Below the pieces are notes generated by a model. That model was not told the DNA's origin. It was given only the letters and a program-made list of their open reading frames with translations, and searched no databases. Shown here one piece after another: positions 12,346 to 24,770 of a stretch of 64,000 nt of DNA (its first letter is position 1; each line of letters begins with the position of its first letter). Position numbers and translations under genes: made by a program. The DNA is from Gymnogyps californianus (lineage: Eukaryota > Chordata > Aves > Accipitriformes > Cathartidae), in NCBI RefSeq assembly GCF_018139145.2, contig NC_059473.1:3853503-3917502 (forward strand), written 5' to 3'.

Positions 12346-15300
12346 CTGGAGAGCAAAGAAAATGTGAGAAGTGAAAAGACACATCGGCACAAAACACTGT
12401 TCCTACTGGATCATGTAGCACTTCATATACAATGGCCACACATGACCTAATTAACAAAAAGCCGTTGCTAAAAGTCAGGAAAGCAGCTTGGGCGATACCA
12501 GAGAGGACCAGAACTTGCAAAGGAGTTTCTGCTTCCAGTAGCTGCTGATCTGCTATTTTTTGGCTTGGATATTGCCTGCTGCTAAACCAATTTTTTAGGG
12601 ACTCTGGTGTCAGCAAGTCACCCGAGCAGCAGTAGTTGAGATGGAGCCCCTTCCCCATCTCAAGACAGGTCCCTGACATCAGCTCCATCTTGGATGCTAG
12701 CTTGGAGGACAACAACACAAGAAGTTTACCATTTTGGCTATATATAACGCAGCATATTGAGGCAAAGAACTGCGATGCTTACTCCTGAGCACGGGGACAG
12801 ACATATAATGCGGTTTGTCAGCCAGAAGATGTTACGTGAGTCTTCACGCAAATACTTTGCTGGCAGCTAACTGGCTTCTGGCCACAGAGAGTCCAACATC
12901 CTCTGGTCAGAACTACTGGGCTGAAAACCGAATCACCAGCCAATTGCATCTGGTTCATTTTTCTCCTTTGTTCAAGGGCAGAGGCGTAAGGCCGTGGGGA
13001 CGACGGCCCGTGTGAATGATCGCCCTTTCTCCCAGTCCTGTCCTCAGAGGGGAGCCAGGGATAGAGAGTCCACCTAGTGATCTCTGAGCTGGGTAATCCC
13101 ACTGCTTGTAACCGAGAGGAAAATACGTTCATAGTAGCCAGTGCCGATAAAATTAAGTATATCAGTCAATATTGAAATTACTTCATCTGACTTCATTATC
13201 AGGCATTTTAAACAGCCGCCTCTCTCTCATTTGCTCATGGCTGGGTCAAGGTTTAGTTTTTACAGCATGTGCCAAACCTTTCCCTGGTGTAACTCTGCTG
13301 ACAGAACCTGACAAGATGTCCATGAGAGCCTGGCCCCAATCATCCATGAGGAGGCGAGGTATGTCACCCATACAAAAAAGCTCTTGATGCTCTACTAGTT
13401 GTTAGATTTGCACCTGATTACAGGCAAAGACTAAATGCATTGAGTCAAATAATCCAAGTCAGGTACTGGTTGCTTACCAGTTGCCCTGCTGGGGAAAAAG
13501 GACCTGGCCAAGAAGGGTGGAAAATGGCAGCACGAGAGAAAACAGTGAATATGATGGAGCGATCCTGTGTTGTCCGTTGAGGAGAGGCTGGAAAGAGGCC
13601 TAAGCTTTGCCGTTGAGTGAGCTGCAGCCTATATGGAGTGATTGAATGATTTAAGGTAGCACTTGTTCAACATTGGAAATATTTATACTTAAGATCTCTG
13701 CAGAATATCATAAAAAGGATTATGCTACTAATGTTCTCTTCTAACTCTATGTGCACATTTAATATCTTAGTATCTGATTTCCAATTGATATTTCTTGCAA
13801 ATTTTCAAAACACACAAGAGGTGACCTCCCATTTCTGCTTGGGACCAGCTCCTCGGGAAAACCAGGCAGTGAGACACAGACCAAACTGGCAGTGTGAAGG
13901 AGCATGGTCCACAGGGAAAACACAATTTCCCTAGCAAAAAATGCCCAATACAAACACGAAGCAGCAAAAACAAAAGCAGGTTTTAAGTACAAAGCTGCCC
14001 GTTCTGATAAAGATGGGAAAGCAAAGTGCATGATCACTGAGAAGAGGCTGAGCTGAATGAGACATTATTGCCAAGAATAACGCTTGAAACGATGTCTGAT
14101 GAGGACTGCAACTGCAGGCAGAAGGTGACTCAGTTCGTATACACAGAGGGGTATTTTCTGTCACATGAAAAGCCTGAGAAGTGTGGCACCTACCTGTGCC
14201 TTCAGAGACAAGGCAGGTTGCTCACTCCATGGTACAGGGGAGTCCTCCTCCAGGTCCGTGCTCATGCAAGGAGGACACAGAAAGGCTGAACAAGAGGAGG
14301 AAGATTTGGAGGCACTTGTGCACCCTCATCCCGACCAGAGGAAGGCATCGCGGGTGCCAGGGGCTGATGAAGGAGACATCAGGGCTTTGCTTGAGGAGGA
14401 GCCCAGCAGCGAAGCCCAGCTGCAGCAAAGCTGATGCCAAGGCATCCCGCTGCATCAAATGGCCTCGCAAAACAAGTTAGCAAACTCGCACAAAGAACAC
14501 ATCAACAGCTGAAATGATCTTTAAACAGAGAAGATGAGGCAATCTGGGGCGGCGGTGGTGGGAGCAGGTAAAGAAAAGGAAGTGCGGGAAGCCTGGCCGG
14601 CGGTCGTGGCAGAGCAGGTCGCTCCAAAGAGCCTGCGCAGCTTTAGAAACGGAAAGTCTCCTGCCGTTCCCTGACATGCAATTCTTTAAAACTTTTGGTT
14701 TTGGCATCCCTACAGACATTGTGTAAAGGGAATAGTCACTGGGTTTGTTGTTTCAGCGAATGTGAAAGGTGCAAGCAACCCCTCCACTCATCTGGCGTCA
14801 TTTTCTGCACAGCCCAGGTGATAATATCTCAACAGTAATTTTTGTACAAAACCCAGTAAGATGCAATGAAATCACAGTGCTTATTTCACAGAGACATCCA
14901 GCTTCGACTGAAAGATTGCGCTCAGCTTTGGATCATAAGCCCGGGGATGTCATAAGAACAAGTCAATTATTCCACAAATGAAGGAAAATACTTTACAAAT
15001 TTTAGCTGAACTAAGTAAAGAAGAGAAATAGATCTGTAAACCATCAAATGGTGCATCTGTTTATAATTATTATCATGCAAGAAATATAATGTTAGTTGAG
15101 CAACATAATTCTTCTTGTGTTTTGGGATTTCCTACTTTGCATCTTTTTGCCTACAGATCTAGATCTCCAGAGCAGATAATTTTTTTTTTCCTGGTGCCGC
15201 ATACAAATGCCTCTTGACAGGAAATTTTTCCTTTCAAAGTATTGTTCATGTGGCTGTATTTAGAAAACACAGTTCAAATACTGTTCTTCACTTTGTTCTT

Positions 15301-17260
15301 ACAAGTTGTGAGTAATACTCAGAATCGTTCACATGGCGAGAGCTGCACTCATGACAGGAGTCTTGAAATAACATCAGCTGGCCGTCGCTCACAAGGCTCA
15401 AGTATTGCAGTCTCTCCTGACTCCAGGCTCCTTGGTATTAGCAGCTGAAGCTGGATTTAACTGCTGGCCAAATAACAGAGGTATGCAGGCTTAATGCACT
15501 GTCTTGAGTTGAGGTGCCCAGAAAACTCTTCAGGAAAAAATAAATTTATAAAATATCCTAAGGGATATGAGAATCGGAGCCGAAATTTAGTATTTTCCAA
15601 CTGCTCTCACCCTTCCTCCTGGGACTGCCATTGATCTTTGATCACTTCCCTCATTTACAAATGCTGTCATCTCGCCATTCTCCTCCTACTCCGTATCATT
15701 AATACAAATCTGGAAACAATGGCTTTCTCACTGCTAAAACATTACAACATCCCACTATTTGTTTCCTCTTCTAAAATGGATCATTCATTATAACCCATAT
15801 CCCCCAAAGAATTTTATCACTTGAAACCTGTTTGCAGTGAATCTAAAGTAGCTGGAAAATCATCTTCTCAGAAATTTCTGCGTACGCTGGAGCCGACTTC
15901 TCCTGGAAGCCCAAAAAAGTGCCGAGTCCCTCTGCAGGCAATATCCATTTTTCTTCTTTCTGATACAGTCTCCAGCAGTAACCCCTGCAGTTGTGCACGA
16001 TCCATTTTTTTGCTGCTGAAATTCACTGCTCAGCTACGTTAGCTCTTGTGCCCACTTCATCCCGGAGAGTTGCGATAATTGCCTCCTTGCTTCATCGTTC
16101 CCACCACCTCCATGCTTATCGCAGAGGTCAGCTTTTCTTTTATCTCTTCTATAACCAACTCGTTATTTGCTGCTTTCTCTTGCAAGGGACAGGCTGCTGC
16201 TCCCTGGCTCCTGCCCCATTCCAGTTTTCATGGTGTTTGTCCACCTCATTTGAATGTTTCTTCCAAAAAGGACATCTCTACCTCTCAGCATTTGAACGTA
16301 GTATTTTACTTTGTTTTCCATGGTCCCCAGCAGCAGCAGCAGAGGGTTTGGGTGAACACTGACCTGTGTGGTGGAGTATCACCAAAATACATATACCTGC
16401 AGTTTGAGAGCTGTGTGAGCAGGGATTTTCCCAAAAGATCTGGGCAGCCATTAGGATTGTGGAGGTTTTTTGTAATAAACTAGATAGATGTAACATGCTC
16501 ACTGCTTTTTACTTCAGGAAGGTTATGCAACCTAGTAGTTTTAAAATACATTAAAGGTGAGGCTTGGGACCCAAATTGCCTAACTGCTGCTGGAAAAGAA
16601 AGAAATGCTGAATATAAAACTAAATACTGTGGAAAACATTCTACGCTGCTAACGGTGAAGGTAGCTATGGCTATGCAATATTTACCATCGGGGAAGCTCA
16701 GACCAGGTCTTCCCTTTGAACTATTCACAGTCAAGAATAAACCCCAATGTCAGCAGATGCAGGGGTGAAAATTCAAAGTGCATGAAAGGGCAAGCACCCC
16801 TCACTGTTTTACAAGTCACCAAACTATCTAAATACCGTTGGAGACACTTTAAAAAAAGACACAGATAATCAAACTCTGGGCTAACCTACAGAATTGAGGA
16901 GAACTTTTTCTTGGGACGTATCGTTTTTTGAAATAACAGCAAATTTTGGACAACTGAGGCGCAGGTAATAAGGTCTGGAAAGTGCAGGCAGAACCGGGCT
17001 TACTAAAATCAGCCTCGAAGTGTTGCTCACAAATTGACACCAAAGCACTGTGAGAGGAGTGCAGACAGGGCAACTTTTGCAGCGATAGTAATGACACTCT
17101 TACTTCCAGGGGCTTTCAGTGGATATTATGTACCCGTTTTCCTATTTGAAAATGTGCCTCTTCGTGTAAAACAAGAGATCTTCACATTTTTAAATAACAC
17201 ATCCACTCATGTAAAATATCTCCTTTGCTTAGGTGAACTAGCTATCGAGCAGCAGTGATG
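12346..17260. other. Non-coding spacer
   Basis: No exon, RNA gene or repeat family was recognised. Several 60-130 codon frames on both strands (12818-13132 -, 14165-14480 +, 15991-16483 +) overlap in different frames and carry no recognisable domains. A CAG-type run (five CAG units) is present near 16330-16343. Confidence 0.5.
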
Positions 17261-17263
17261 CTA

Positions 17264-17301
17264 TCTGGAAATACAGGTGTTTTCTGGAAATACAGGTGTT
17301 T
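17264..17301. repeat. Perfect 19-bp tandem duplication
   Basis: TCTGGAAATACAGGTGTTT occurs at 17264-17282 and is repeated immediately at 17283-17301 without mismatch. The identity suggests a recent duplication. Confidence 0.9.
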
Positions 17302-20300
17302 CCAGCTTTTAAACCCATGTCAGCGCAATGCAGTTGAACTTCCTAATCAATTATAATTCATTATAATATGAACAACAACACTGACCATGCATACATACAT
17401 AAAAAAGCAATTCTTTGCTGTTGCTTAATGCTAGCAGGAAGCCCACACAGGCTGGGTGGCCACACACTCAGCACACCAGGACAAAGCAGTACGGCCTCAT
17501 CCTGAGGCCACCAGTCCAGCAGCAGAAGTAGAGTCTAGTCCCACATCTGCTGCCAGCCAGCCCAGCAACCCTGAGTCACTTTGCTTCCCCCCCCCCGCCT
17601 CCCACCGTTGTCTATTTAAATCTGAATCTCTGTGAGACAGCAAATGTTTTTCTTCAATGGGGTGTGCACGGTTCCTGCCGCAGTGGGACTTGTGTCTCGG
17701 CTGGGACCTTGAGGTACTGTGGTAGGAAATCAAGCAGAAACAGCTAGCAGGTGAGAAGCAGCACCTCTTGACCTCAGCAGAAATCTTCTGATTTCAGAGG
17801 TGGCTTGTTTTAATCCAAGAGAGCAAAATACGCTTGGGTATCATCCAAGTTAGAGCATCCCTTGCTATCTCCATTTCTTAAGAGGAGTGAAAAGGCAGCC
17901 TGTGCTACCACAGTGGGGAATCAAGGTTTTGCAAAAGACTTTATTTCTTTGTCCAAGAGAGCAAGTTGGGGGCTATCTTTTCACCAAAGGTCCGCGAGCA
18001 TGCCAGCTGCCTCTCACTTCTCATTTTGCTTTTAAAAAACAAACTGTAGACCACGCAATGCCGCACGACATTAACGCGCAGAGTCTCCTGCGCCCAGCGG
18101 GACCTCAACCACTGCCATTTGAGTAGCAGACAGACGCCAAAAAAAAAATCTGAAGAGCTACCGGGGCATGCGGTGGCCGCTCCACATCTGACACCTGCAA
18201 CACGGGGCCCGGTGGAAAGCCCCATGGCCAGCTTGAAAGCACGGCCAGCAGCCCCAGCAGCAGGTCTGCTGCCGCATCATGTCCCTGCTCATCCCCAGCA
18301 TGGAGGAGATGTTCAGGGCCAGCTCTCAGGGACAAAACACTCCGAGCATAAACATCTCCTTGCATAGGTCCCATAGGGCAACTCATGCCAATGCAGCGTG
18401 AACTGCCCCACAGCCAGCAGCAGCAGAGATGCGACAGGGGATATAGCTCATTGTTTCTTGCAGGCAGAGCCACCAGCCACGTGCCCAGAGCAAGAGCATG
18501 ACCCGCCGAGCTGCTGCTTGTGCCTGGGGACAGCTGAGCCCCAGCCTGGCCAGGATGCTCCCATGGAGCTCCTTCCTCCCGTGTCTCATATCGCCCACAT
18601 TTGGGGGCTCCACTGCTGCACTTAGCGCATTTGCAAGGCCCCATCGTGGCTGAATTACTATTTTACACTTCACATGAGTGGACATGAGGAAGCTCTGCTT
18701 CTCCCCCATGTACTTATTACTTTATACCTGTTTCCGCCTCTGAAACGTGTCGGTATTGCTTAACGCGGCTGTCCCTGCGGATGTGAGCAGGGTGTGTTTT
18801 TAACTTCTCATCTGAAATATTTGCATGAGTGGCTGGTTTCCTCTCTGCCCCGCTGGGGAGAGGAGTATCTTTGTCTCACTTCTCTATTTCGTCGTGATCT
18901 ATAGAAGTAGAGTTCAAAAGGGCAGGAACGAGGGTCTGACATCCTGACGCTTTGACTCACCCTCATGAAAAGTTATTGGTGTCAGTACAGCTACAGCTGC
19001 TCGCTTCCCCCCGGCCTCTTTAATTTCTGTTCCTTTGCCACACTTGACGATAAACAATAATGAGCTTTTACATTCCCTTGCTAACTACTTTGTGTCTCAC
19101 AGTCACAGGAAAACATATACACACCCATACATACATATACACGCACACATGCAATTTATCAGTTAACTTCTGGAAAAAAAAATTGATATATCTACTCTGA
19201 AGATATGTGTAGGTTGTGGCCTTCAGCCTTACTGGCTTTTAAAAAGCTAGCGATGATAGATATTGTAATAGCTTTTACCGGATTAACATAAAAACTCTGG
19301 TGTTGAAGAGCTTTTTCTTCCTTTTTTTATGCCAAAGACTGTGGTTTGCACTCTACATTTGTTAGCCCAATAAAAGTTGCGTTATGCGTGGTACCTTAAA
19401 TTCCCTATTCTCCATCACAGAGCAATCTGTCTCTGTGTATCACACTCCCAGTCTTCACGTCTGAGTACCTATAAAGAGATTGCCAAGTAAAATGTTGTGA
19501 ACGCTGCTCTCCATTCTCACTCACTAAAACTTTGTTGAATTTGCCTAGTTTTACACCTATTACAGCTCAAAGACTGTTTTCCTCTCCCCTGCAGGGCTGT
19601 GGAAGCAGCAAAAGTAGTGGAGAAGGAAAATCTTCAGACCAGCTCACCACTTCCTCCCTTTAAACTGCCAAACAGAAGTATTAAGGTCTCAAAGTTTTAT
19701 TTTTCTCTGCTGTTTTTTTGGGGGGTTTGGGTTTGGTTTTTTTTTTATCATCACTGGCTACCGCAACTCAAAATGCCTCATCTGTATCAGCAGCTTTAGT
19801 CACACTGATAATGCAGATTTCCAGGCAAGATACTCGGAGTGAGCCTTGTGTATGGTTTTCTTCTAATACCAACAGTACAGAAAATTTTAATCTAACAATT
19901 GACTTCATTCTCTCGTTTGAGTTTTCATTTTCCCCAAATGGCAGGAGGGAAAAAAAAAAAGAGAAAAGAAAAAAGAAACACAATTTTTATTGCATGGAAA
20001 ATGCCTGAGGGGAATGAACTAAATTCAGCACTAACTTGCAAAGGCAGATTTTAAAGTTGCAAAATCAGAGCATAATTTGGCCCAATATTTTGTTTCAGTG
20101 TTTGGTTCAGTGGAGAATCCAGGACATGTTTTTTCCTGCCTGGGAATTATTGTTAAAATGAAAAATGAGTTTTCATAGACAGAAAAGTATCATTGCTGCA
20201 AGCAAGCATGAACAATGCTAAATCTCGGTCATGCGTAAAACCCAAGAAGTGGCCAAAAAAGCACTTTTCTGAGAAAGCTGGCAATCCCCGTTTTGGAAAG

Positions 20301-20400
20301 TTGTGCGATACCCCACGCCAGCTTGCTTTACCAGTGCCGTCTGTGGAAATTGCTCTCCTTAAAACAACGTCTACCTAATTTGTAGCGGTTAATAACTAAC
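17302..20400. other. Non-coding spacer with a GC-richer patch
   Basis: The 18.1-18.65 kb patch is GC-richer, and for that reason stays open on both strands (179 codons on the minus strand, 82 on the plus). I saw no domain or splice frame supporting a gene. A POU octamer (ATTTGCAT) lies at 18819-18826. A short dinucleotide-like ACATAC/ACACAC stretch lies at about 19110-19150. Purine-rich tracts occur around 19948-19978. Confidence 0.5.
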
Positions 20401-20439
20401 GACATATAATTTTAAATCCCAGCAACACTTTGCTAGTTC

Positions 20440-20830
20440 CTGCTTTTAATTAAACCTGACTCATAACGATGTGGGAAGTGGCGATTTGATAGGTGTGATG
20501 CTGGAGCCGCAGCCTGTGATGAGCAGGGCCAGCAGCGGCAGTGTTATCCCGTGTGTGCTGGCACAGGCGCGCCTGGCAGGACCCCCATCCTCTTCTCCTA
20601 AGTACACATATTAATTCAGAGTCCTGTCAATCAGGGCTCGTTACTATGGTAATGGGGCCTAAACTAGTCAAGAGCCACTCACCCCCCTCTCTGCGAGTAT
20701 GGGCGAAGAAGCCTGTGGTCAGAATCTGGCCGCAGAGCTCCTCCAGGAAAGGCATGTGATAGGAAGTTAATGATGTATTAAAAATGTGTGTTAATTAATG
20801 AGATTTTTAAAATTATAGTTTTTTCTTGCG
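20440..20830. promoter_or_regulatory. Candidate enhancer with PBX/MEIS and RFX motifs
   Basis: CTGTCAATCA at 20624-20633 is the reverse complement of TGATTGACAG, the composite PBX-MEIS/PREP recognition decamer. Seven bases further, GTTACTATGGTAAT at 20640-20653 is a close match to the dyad RFX X-box (GTTRCC-ATGG-YAAC pattern). Flanks carry TTTAATTAAA near 20443 and TTAATTAATGAG near 20791, typical homeodomain sites. The clustering is seen directly; enhancer activity is inference. Confidence 0.4.
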
Positions 20831-23800
20831 CCATAACAGGTATGCAAGTGGCAGGAGGGCTGGTCACAGGTGGGGCAGGCAGCTACCACCTCCTCGCTGC
20901 CTGGCATGGCCATTACTTCTGCCTTTACAACCCCTGTACATCTTCCATCAAGGCCAGGAAATAAGAAGTCCCATAGTGTTACAATGCATCCTGAATATAT
21001 TGTGTAACTGCAGCTTGGACATCATTCAGGCATTAAAGCAGATCTGTGCACCTTACTACCATTTGAGCCTCTGCGTAGGAAAATCCAGAGCAGTTTTGAC
21101 CAAAGGTCCACAGCCATCAAACCTCCGTCTCGCAGGAGGCGGCTGAGTTTCGGCGTGCAGAGTCTCGAGGCAATTCTTTATCTGCTTCTGAATTTGTTTT
21201 GCAATTGCAGTATGTCTCTGTCCATGTGCCATTAAGAGCTCAATTCTTTTATTCGCCCCCCCCCGCCTTTTTAAAACATCATGTTTATGCAAGTGGACAG
21301 GAGGCTCTCATATCTGGGTCACACGTTTGCTGGAGGTCATTGAAAGGCTACAAAATGGAGCATGCCTAATTCTGCTATTTCAGAAGTTTTCTCACATGTA
21401 CTCAAGACAATTATGCCTATTAAATGAGTTCATTAAATTTCAGAAATCCTTTGAAATTCTGACATACCAAAAAAATATGCTGAACTCCCTCCATTTCTTC
21501 TAATGCCTCCTATAAACGCTCTAATCTGAGGAGGTGCTGGGGACCAGGGCTTGGCTGCCTGTGATGCGGCCAACGTATTAAGCATGTCCTGTCTCCACTG
21601 CAAGCCAAATAAACTAAGTAAATAAAACAGAGCACCAAGGTCCATCGAGTGACCTTTTGCAGCATCACTGTCGGTGGCCCAAGCGCCACTCTACTGAGAA
21701 TAATTTAGAGACAGGGGATAAATGTCACAGATGCTCTTTAAGAGCTGTGGGGTTTCCAAAAGGATGGGACACACGAGGCATTTCCAGGACCGAAAATTGG
21801 CTCAGTGCTGAGCTGCAAACTTCAGGGATGCAGGAGGAAAGCGAAGGCGGGCTCCGTGTGTCCTTGTCAACCCCTCTCTGCTGCTCTGGGGGCTGCTGCG
21901 TGGGACATCCAGGTCTCTGCCCTCCCAAAGGAGCACAGGGACTGCAGAAGGACATTTCTTAGGCTAAGTCACACACAGAGAAAGAGGGCACAACTGAGCT
22001 ATGGAGCACAGGCAGAACCATCCTGTTGGGAGATAGCTTTTCCCACAAATAAATGTCCTGATACTCAAAGGTGCTGAGCATTGGTAACTGCCTCGTGAGT
22101 AAATAGGAGCTGCGGGTGCCCAGTCATTGCAATTACACCCCACAAATGCTTAGGTGCCTCACACTAACCACGTATGAATACTTTCTTGTAAGGAGTACTA
22201 CAATACATGCAAACAAAAGTTAATAGTTTATTGTTGCAATGTTAATAATATGCAGACATCAGGTTTGGCATCAAAAAGTTCCATGAACCTACCAAAAAAA
22301 TATACTCTAAAATATTGCTTAGGTTATCATGCCTCCAAGCAGCACTGTCACTTCTGGGGAACTCCGTATATCCACTGTAGCAATTTGGAAATTAAAATGT
22401 ACACAAGATGATAGCTCATTAAAAAGTGTTTCTTTTTGGTGGGTAAGAGAGCATTTATCATAGTTGGCCCACACCAACAATCAGCTTTGGACAGAAGCCA
22501 CCTTTACTAATGAATGGGAGGGAACAGTTTTTAGTCTCTCTGAGATCTCTTATCAATTGATTTCGGATGATGTATAGTAGGTTTTATTCTCCAAGAATTA
22601 CGATATTCCTCAAGTGCCAGCAGAGACCCAATATGTTTTTTTGTAAGGCTTTGTCTCCTGACACTATGTCATTTCGTCTTGACACCATAGCGGTCTCCCT
22701 GCAGACTCTCTACTATTGTCTCGCATTATCCTTGTCTCCCTGGACTTTCATTGTCCTGCCTTCCTTGTGATCACACTAACTCAGATTTAAACAAACGGGG
22801 GGGGGCGGGGGGGGGAATAAACCAGCTGATACCTTTGATTAATTTTAGCCACAAAATATTAAACAAGATGGTTTGCAACTCTGCGCTTGCTGATATTTTG
22901 AGAATTAACTTGCCTAGATTGATCATATTTATTCTGCACTTGCCCAAGAGTCACGTAAAGCCCTTGAACGCTATCTGCGTACGATGGCAGCCAGAAGGCA
23001 TTATACTGGCATTGAAGAGAGAGTGCGCCTTTGATCAGGTCCTCGGGAAATACTTCCTCCGTCTTCCTGAAGTGTAACTTTAGACCAGGCTCTACCAAGG
23101 CCACTTCACTCTTTTGTGCATCCCCTTGAGCTCACTGGTGAATGAGCTGAAATCTGCTCTGTTTCCTTTACTAGGTGGCATGTGTCAAGGATCCCTACGA
23201 TCACTTTTATTACTTGCTTTATCTAAAGAGCTCCTTGCAGGAGCCCGGGGTGTCAGTGGTCATGAAAAGAGCATAGCTGGAATATAACAGTATTTTATAC
23301 CCTTTGGGTCAGACAATTAATTGAGGCCCATTAGCGGCTCTGTCTCGAGTCTCAGGCCTGGATCCCAAGCAATAGCAAAGAGGTGTCAGTTCTCCCTCAG
23401 GAAAGAGAAAAGACCAGTCTCCGCATGGGACTCACCCACATGCTGGAGAAAGGCAGGAGAAAAGTTGAATAAAGCAATACGCTTCGCTGCATCTACCACT
23501 CTTTTGAGACTCGCTCTCAATGGAAAGCTGCTGAAGTCTGGTGGCTCTGCCCCACTGTTGTGCAATGTGTTTAGAAGGACAGCAGTGGATACTTTAAGGG
23601 GTCTGGGTGGGTGGGAGTTCTCAGTAGCAGGTCTCCTAAACCCCCCCAAATTGCTCACATAGCTCCAACGAAGGTTCAGTCCAGCTCCTTCATAAATCAA
23701 GAGAAATTTTGTGATCGGTGCCATTGGGCAGGTCCTTAGTCCTTGAACCTGCTCTACCAGCTTTCACAGGATCAGCCACTGAGGATTTGATCCCAGGTGA

Positions 23801-24000
23801 AAGCAGAGAACAAGGGGAGAGCAGAAAAATGGGGCAAGAAAGAGAAATCAAATGCTTTCTTTTGGTCAGCTGCTATGGATTTCAGGAACTGAGCCCGGTA
23901 TAGGAGGAAGGACCACATTGACCCTTCGTAAGAGAAATCCCCTCAACTCCTATCGATAAGCACACGCATGGAGTGGAGCATCTGCTCCGATACGTGGATT
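20831..24000. other. Non-coding spacer
   Basis: Apart from the G runs at 22797-22815 and a C run at 21256-21264, nothing was identified. Open frames (for example 23321-23662 + and 23386-23724 -) overlap on opposite strands and have no domain signature. Confidence 0.5.
22797..22815. repeat. G-homopolymer pair
   Basis: Nine G (22797-22805), one C, then nine G (22807-22815). It is one of several G or C runs of nine or more in this window. Confidence 0.95.
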
Positions 24001-24770
24001 TCCATGTCTTCTCATTATAATCGGCCCTAGGAGAATAATGTCATATAAGATGTCAAAAACAAGAAGCAACATGTTAGAAGAGTGCCACTTGGAAATAAAG
24101 CCCTGCTTTTATTGGATAGCTGATCTGCTAAAAGCAGTTATTTGAAATATCTGCAGATCGTTGGGATCCATGAATAATTGCTATCTGCACATCTCAAATT
24201 CTTTACAGTTTTGCTGTTACATAGCTGTGCATGTCTATAAATAGTAGAGCAATGTCGCTCACTGCATAATACAGTCTCTGTGTTTTTACAACTCATCATG
24301 AACTTCTATGTAATTTATTTTTTATTGAAGAATTCCAATTAATGGCTTCCTGGTGATTTTAAAGCCTCAAATTATCAGTCTCTGAAAACAAAGCAGAGAA
24401 CATAATTATCATAAACCGAGAATTTTTCATTTTGAAGCTTATCTGTTTGTGCTAAGTATCTTGTCTGTAACTAATTAGTGCCTTTATTTTTTTCAGTAAA
24501 AATAATGACCATTCTATGCTGCACATCCAAATTTTGTTAACTGCTAGATGTACTGTATACATTATATTTGAAAATGCACCACCTTGGACCAGCTTTAAAG
24601 TATTTCATCAAATGATAATGGCAACAACAAAATACATCTGTTTGTCAGAATAAATTATGTGACATATTAAAAAAAAGCTATTATATCTTTTTCTCTTCTA
24701 AGAGTAAAAGCCTTTCAAAAATATGCACTTCTTATTTATTACTATGGCAGCATAGGACGATGGTTAGCTG
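24000..24770. promoter_or_regulatory. AT-rich homeodomain-motif block, conserved-element-like
   Basis: This is the longest AT-rich but non-repetitive stretch in the left half. It contains CAATTAATGG at 24336-24345 and CTAATTAG at 24471-24478, plus several TTAT and ATAA cores, and no open frame above 60 codons. The pattern resembles vertebrate conserved non-coding elements near developmental regulators. Conservation was not tested. Confidence 0.3.

Noticed and set aside
16325..16345. CAG triplet run
   Set aside because: Only five units and interrupted frames; not a meaningful repeat expansion or coding polyglutamine.
18105..18644. 179-codon minus-strand frame
   Set aside because: It lies in a GC-richer patch with overlapping frames on both strands, no domain and no splice frame.
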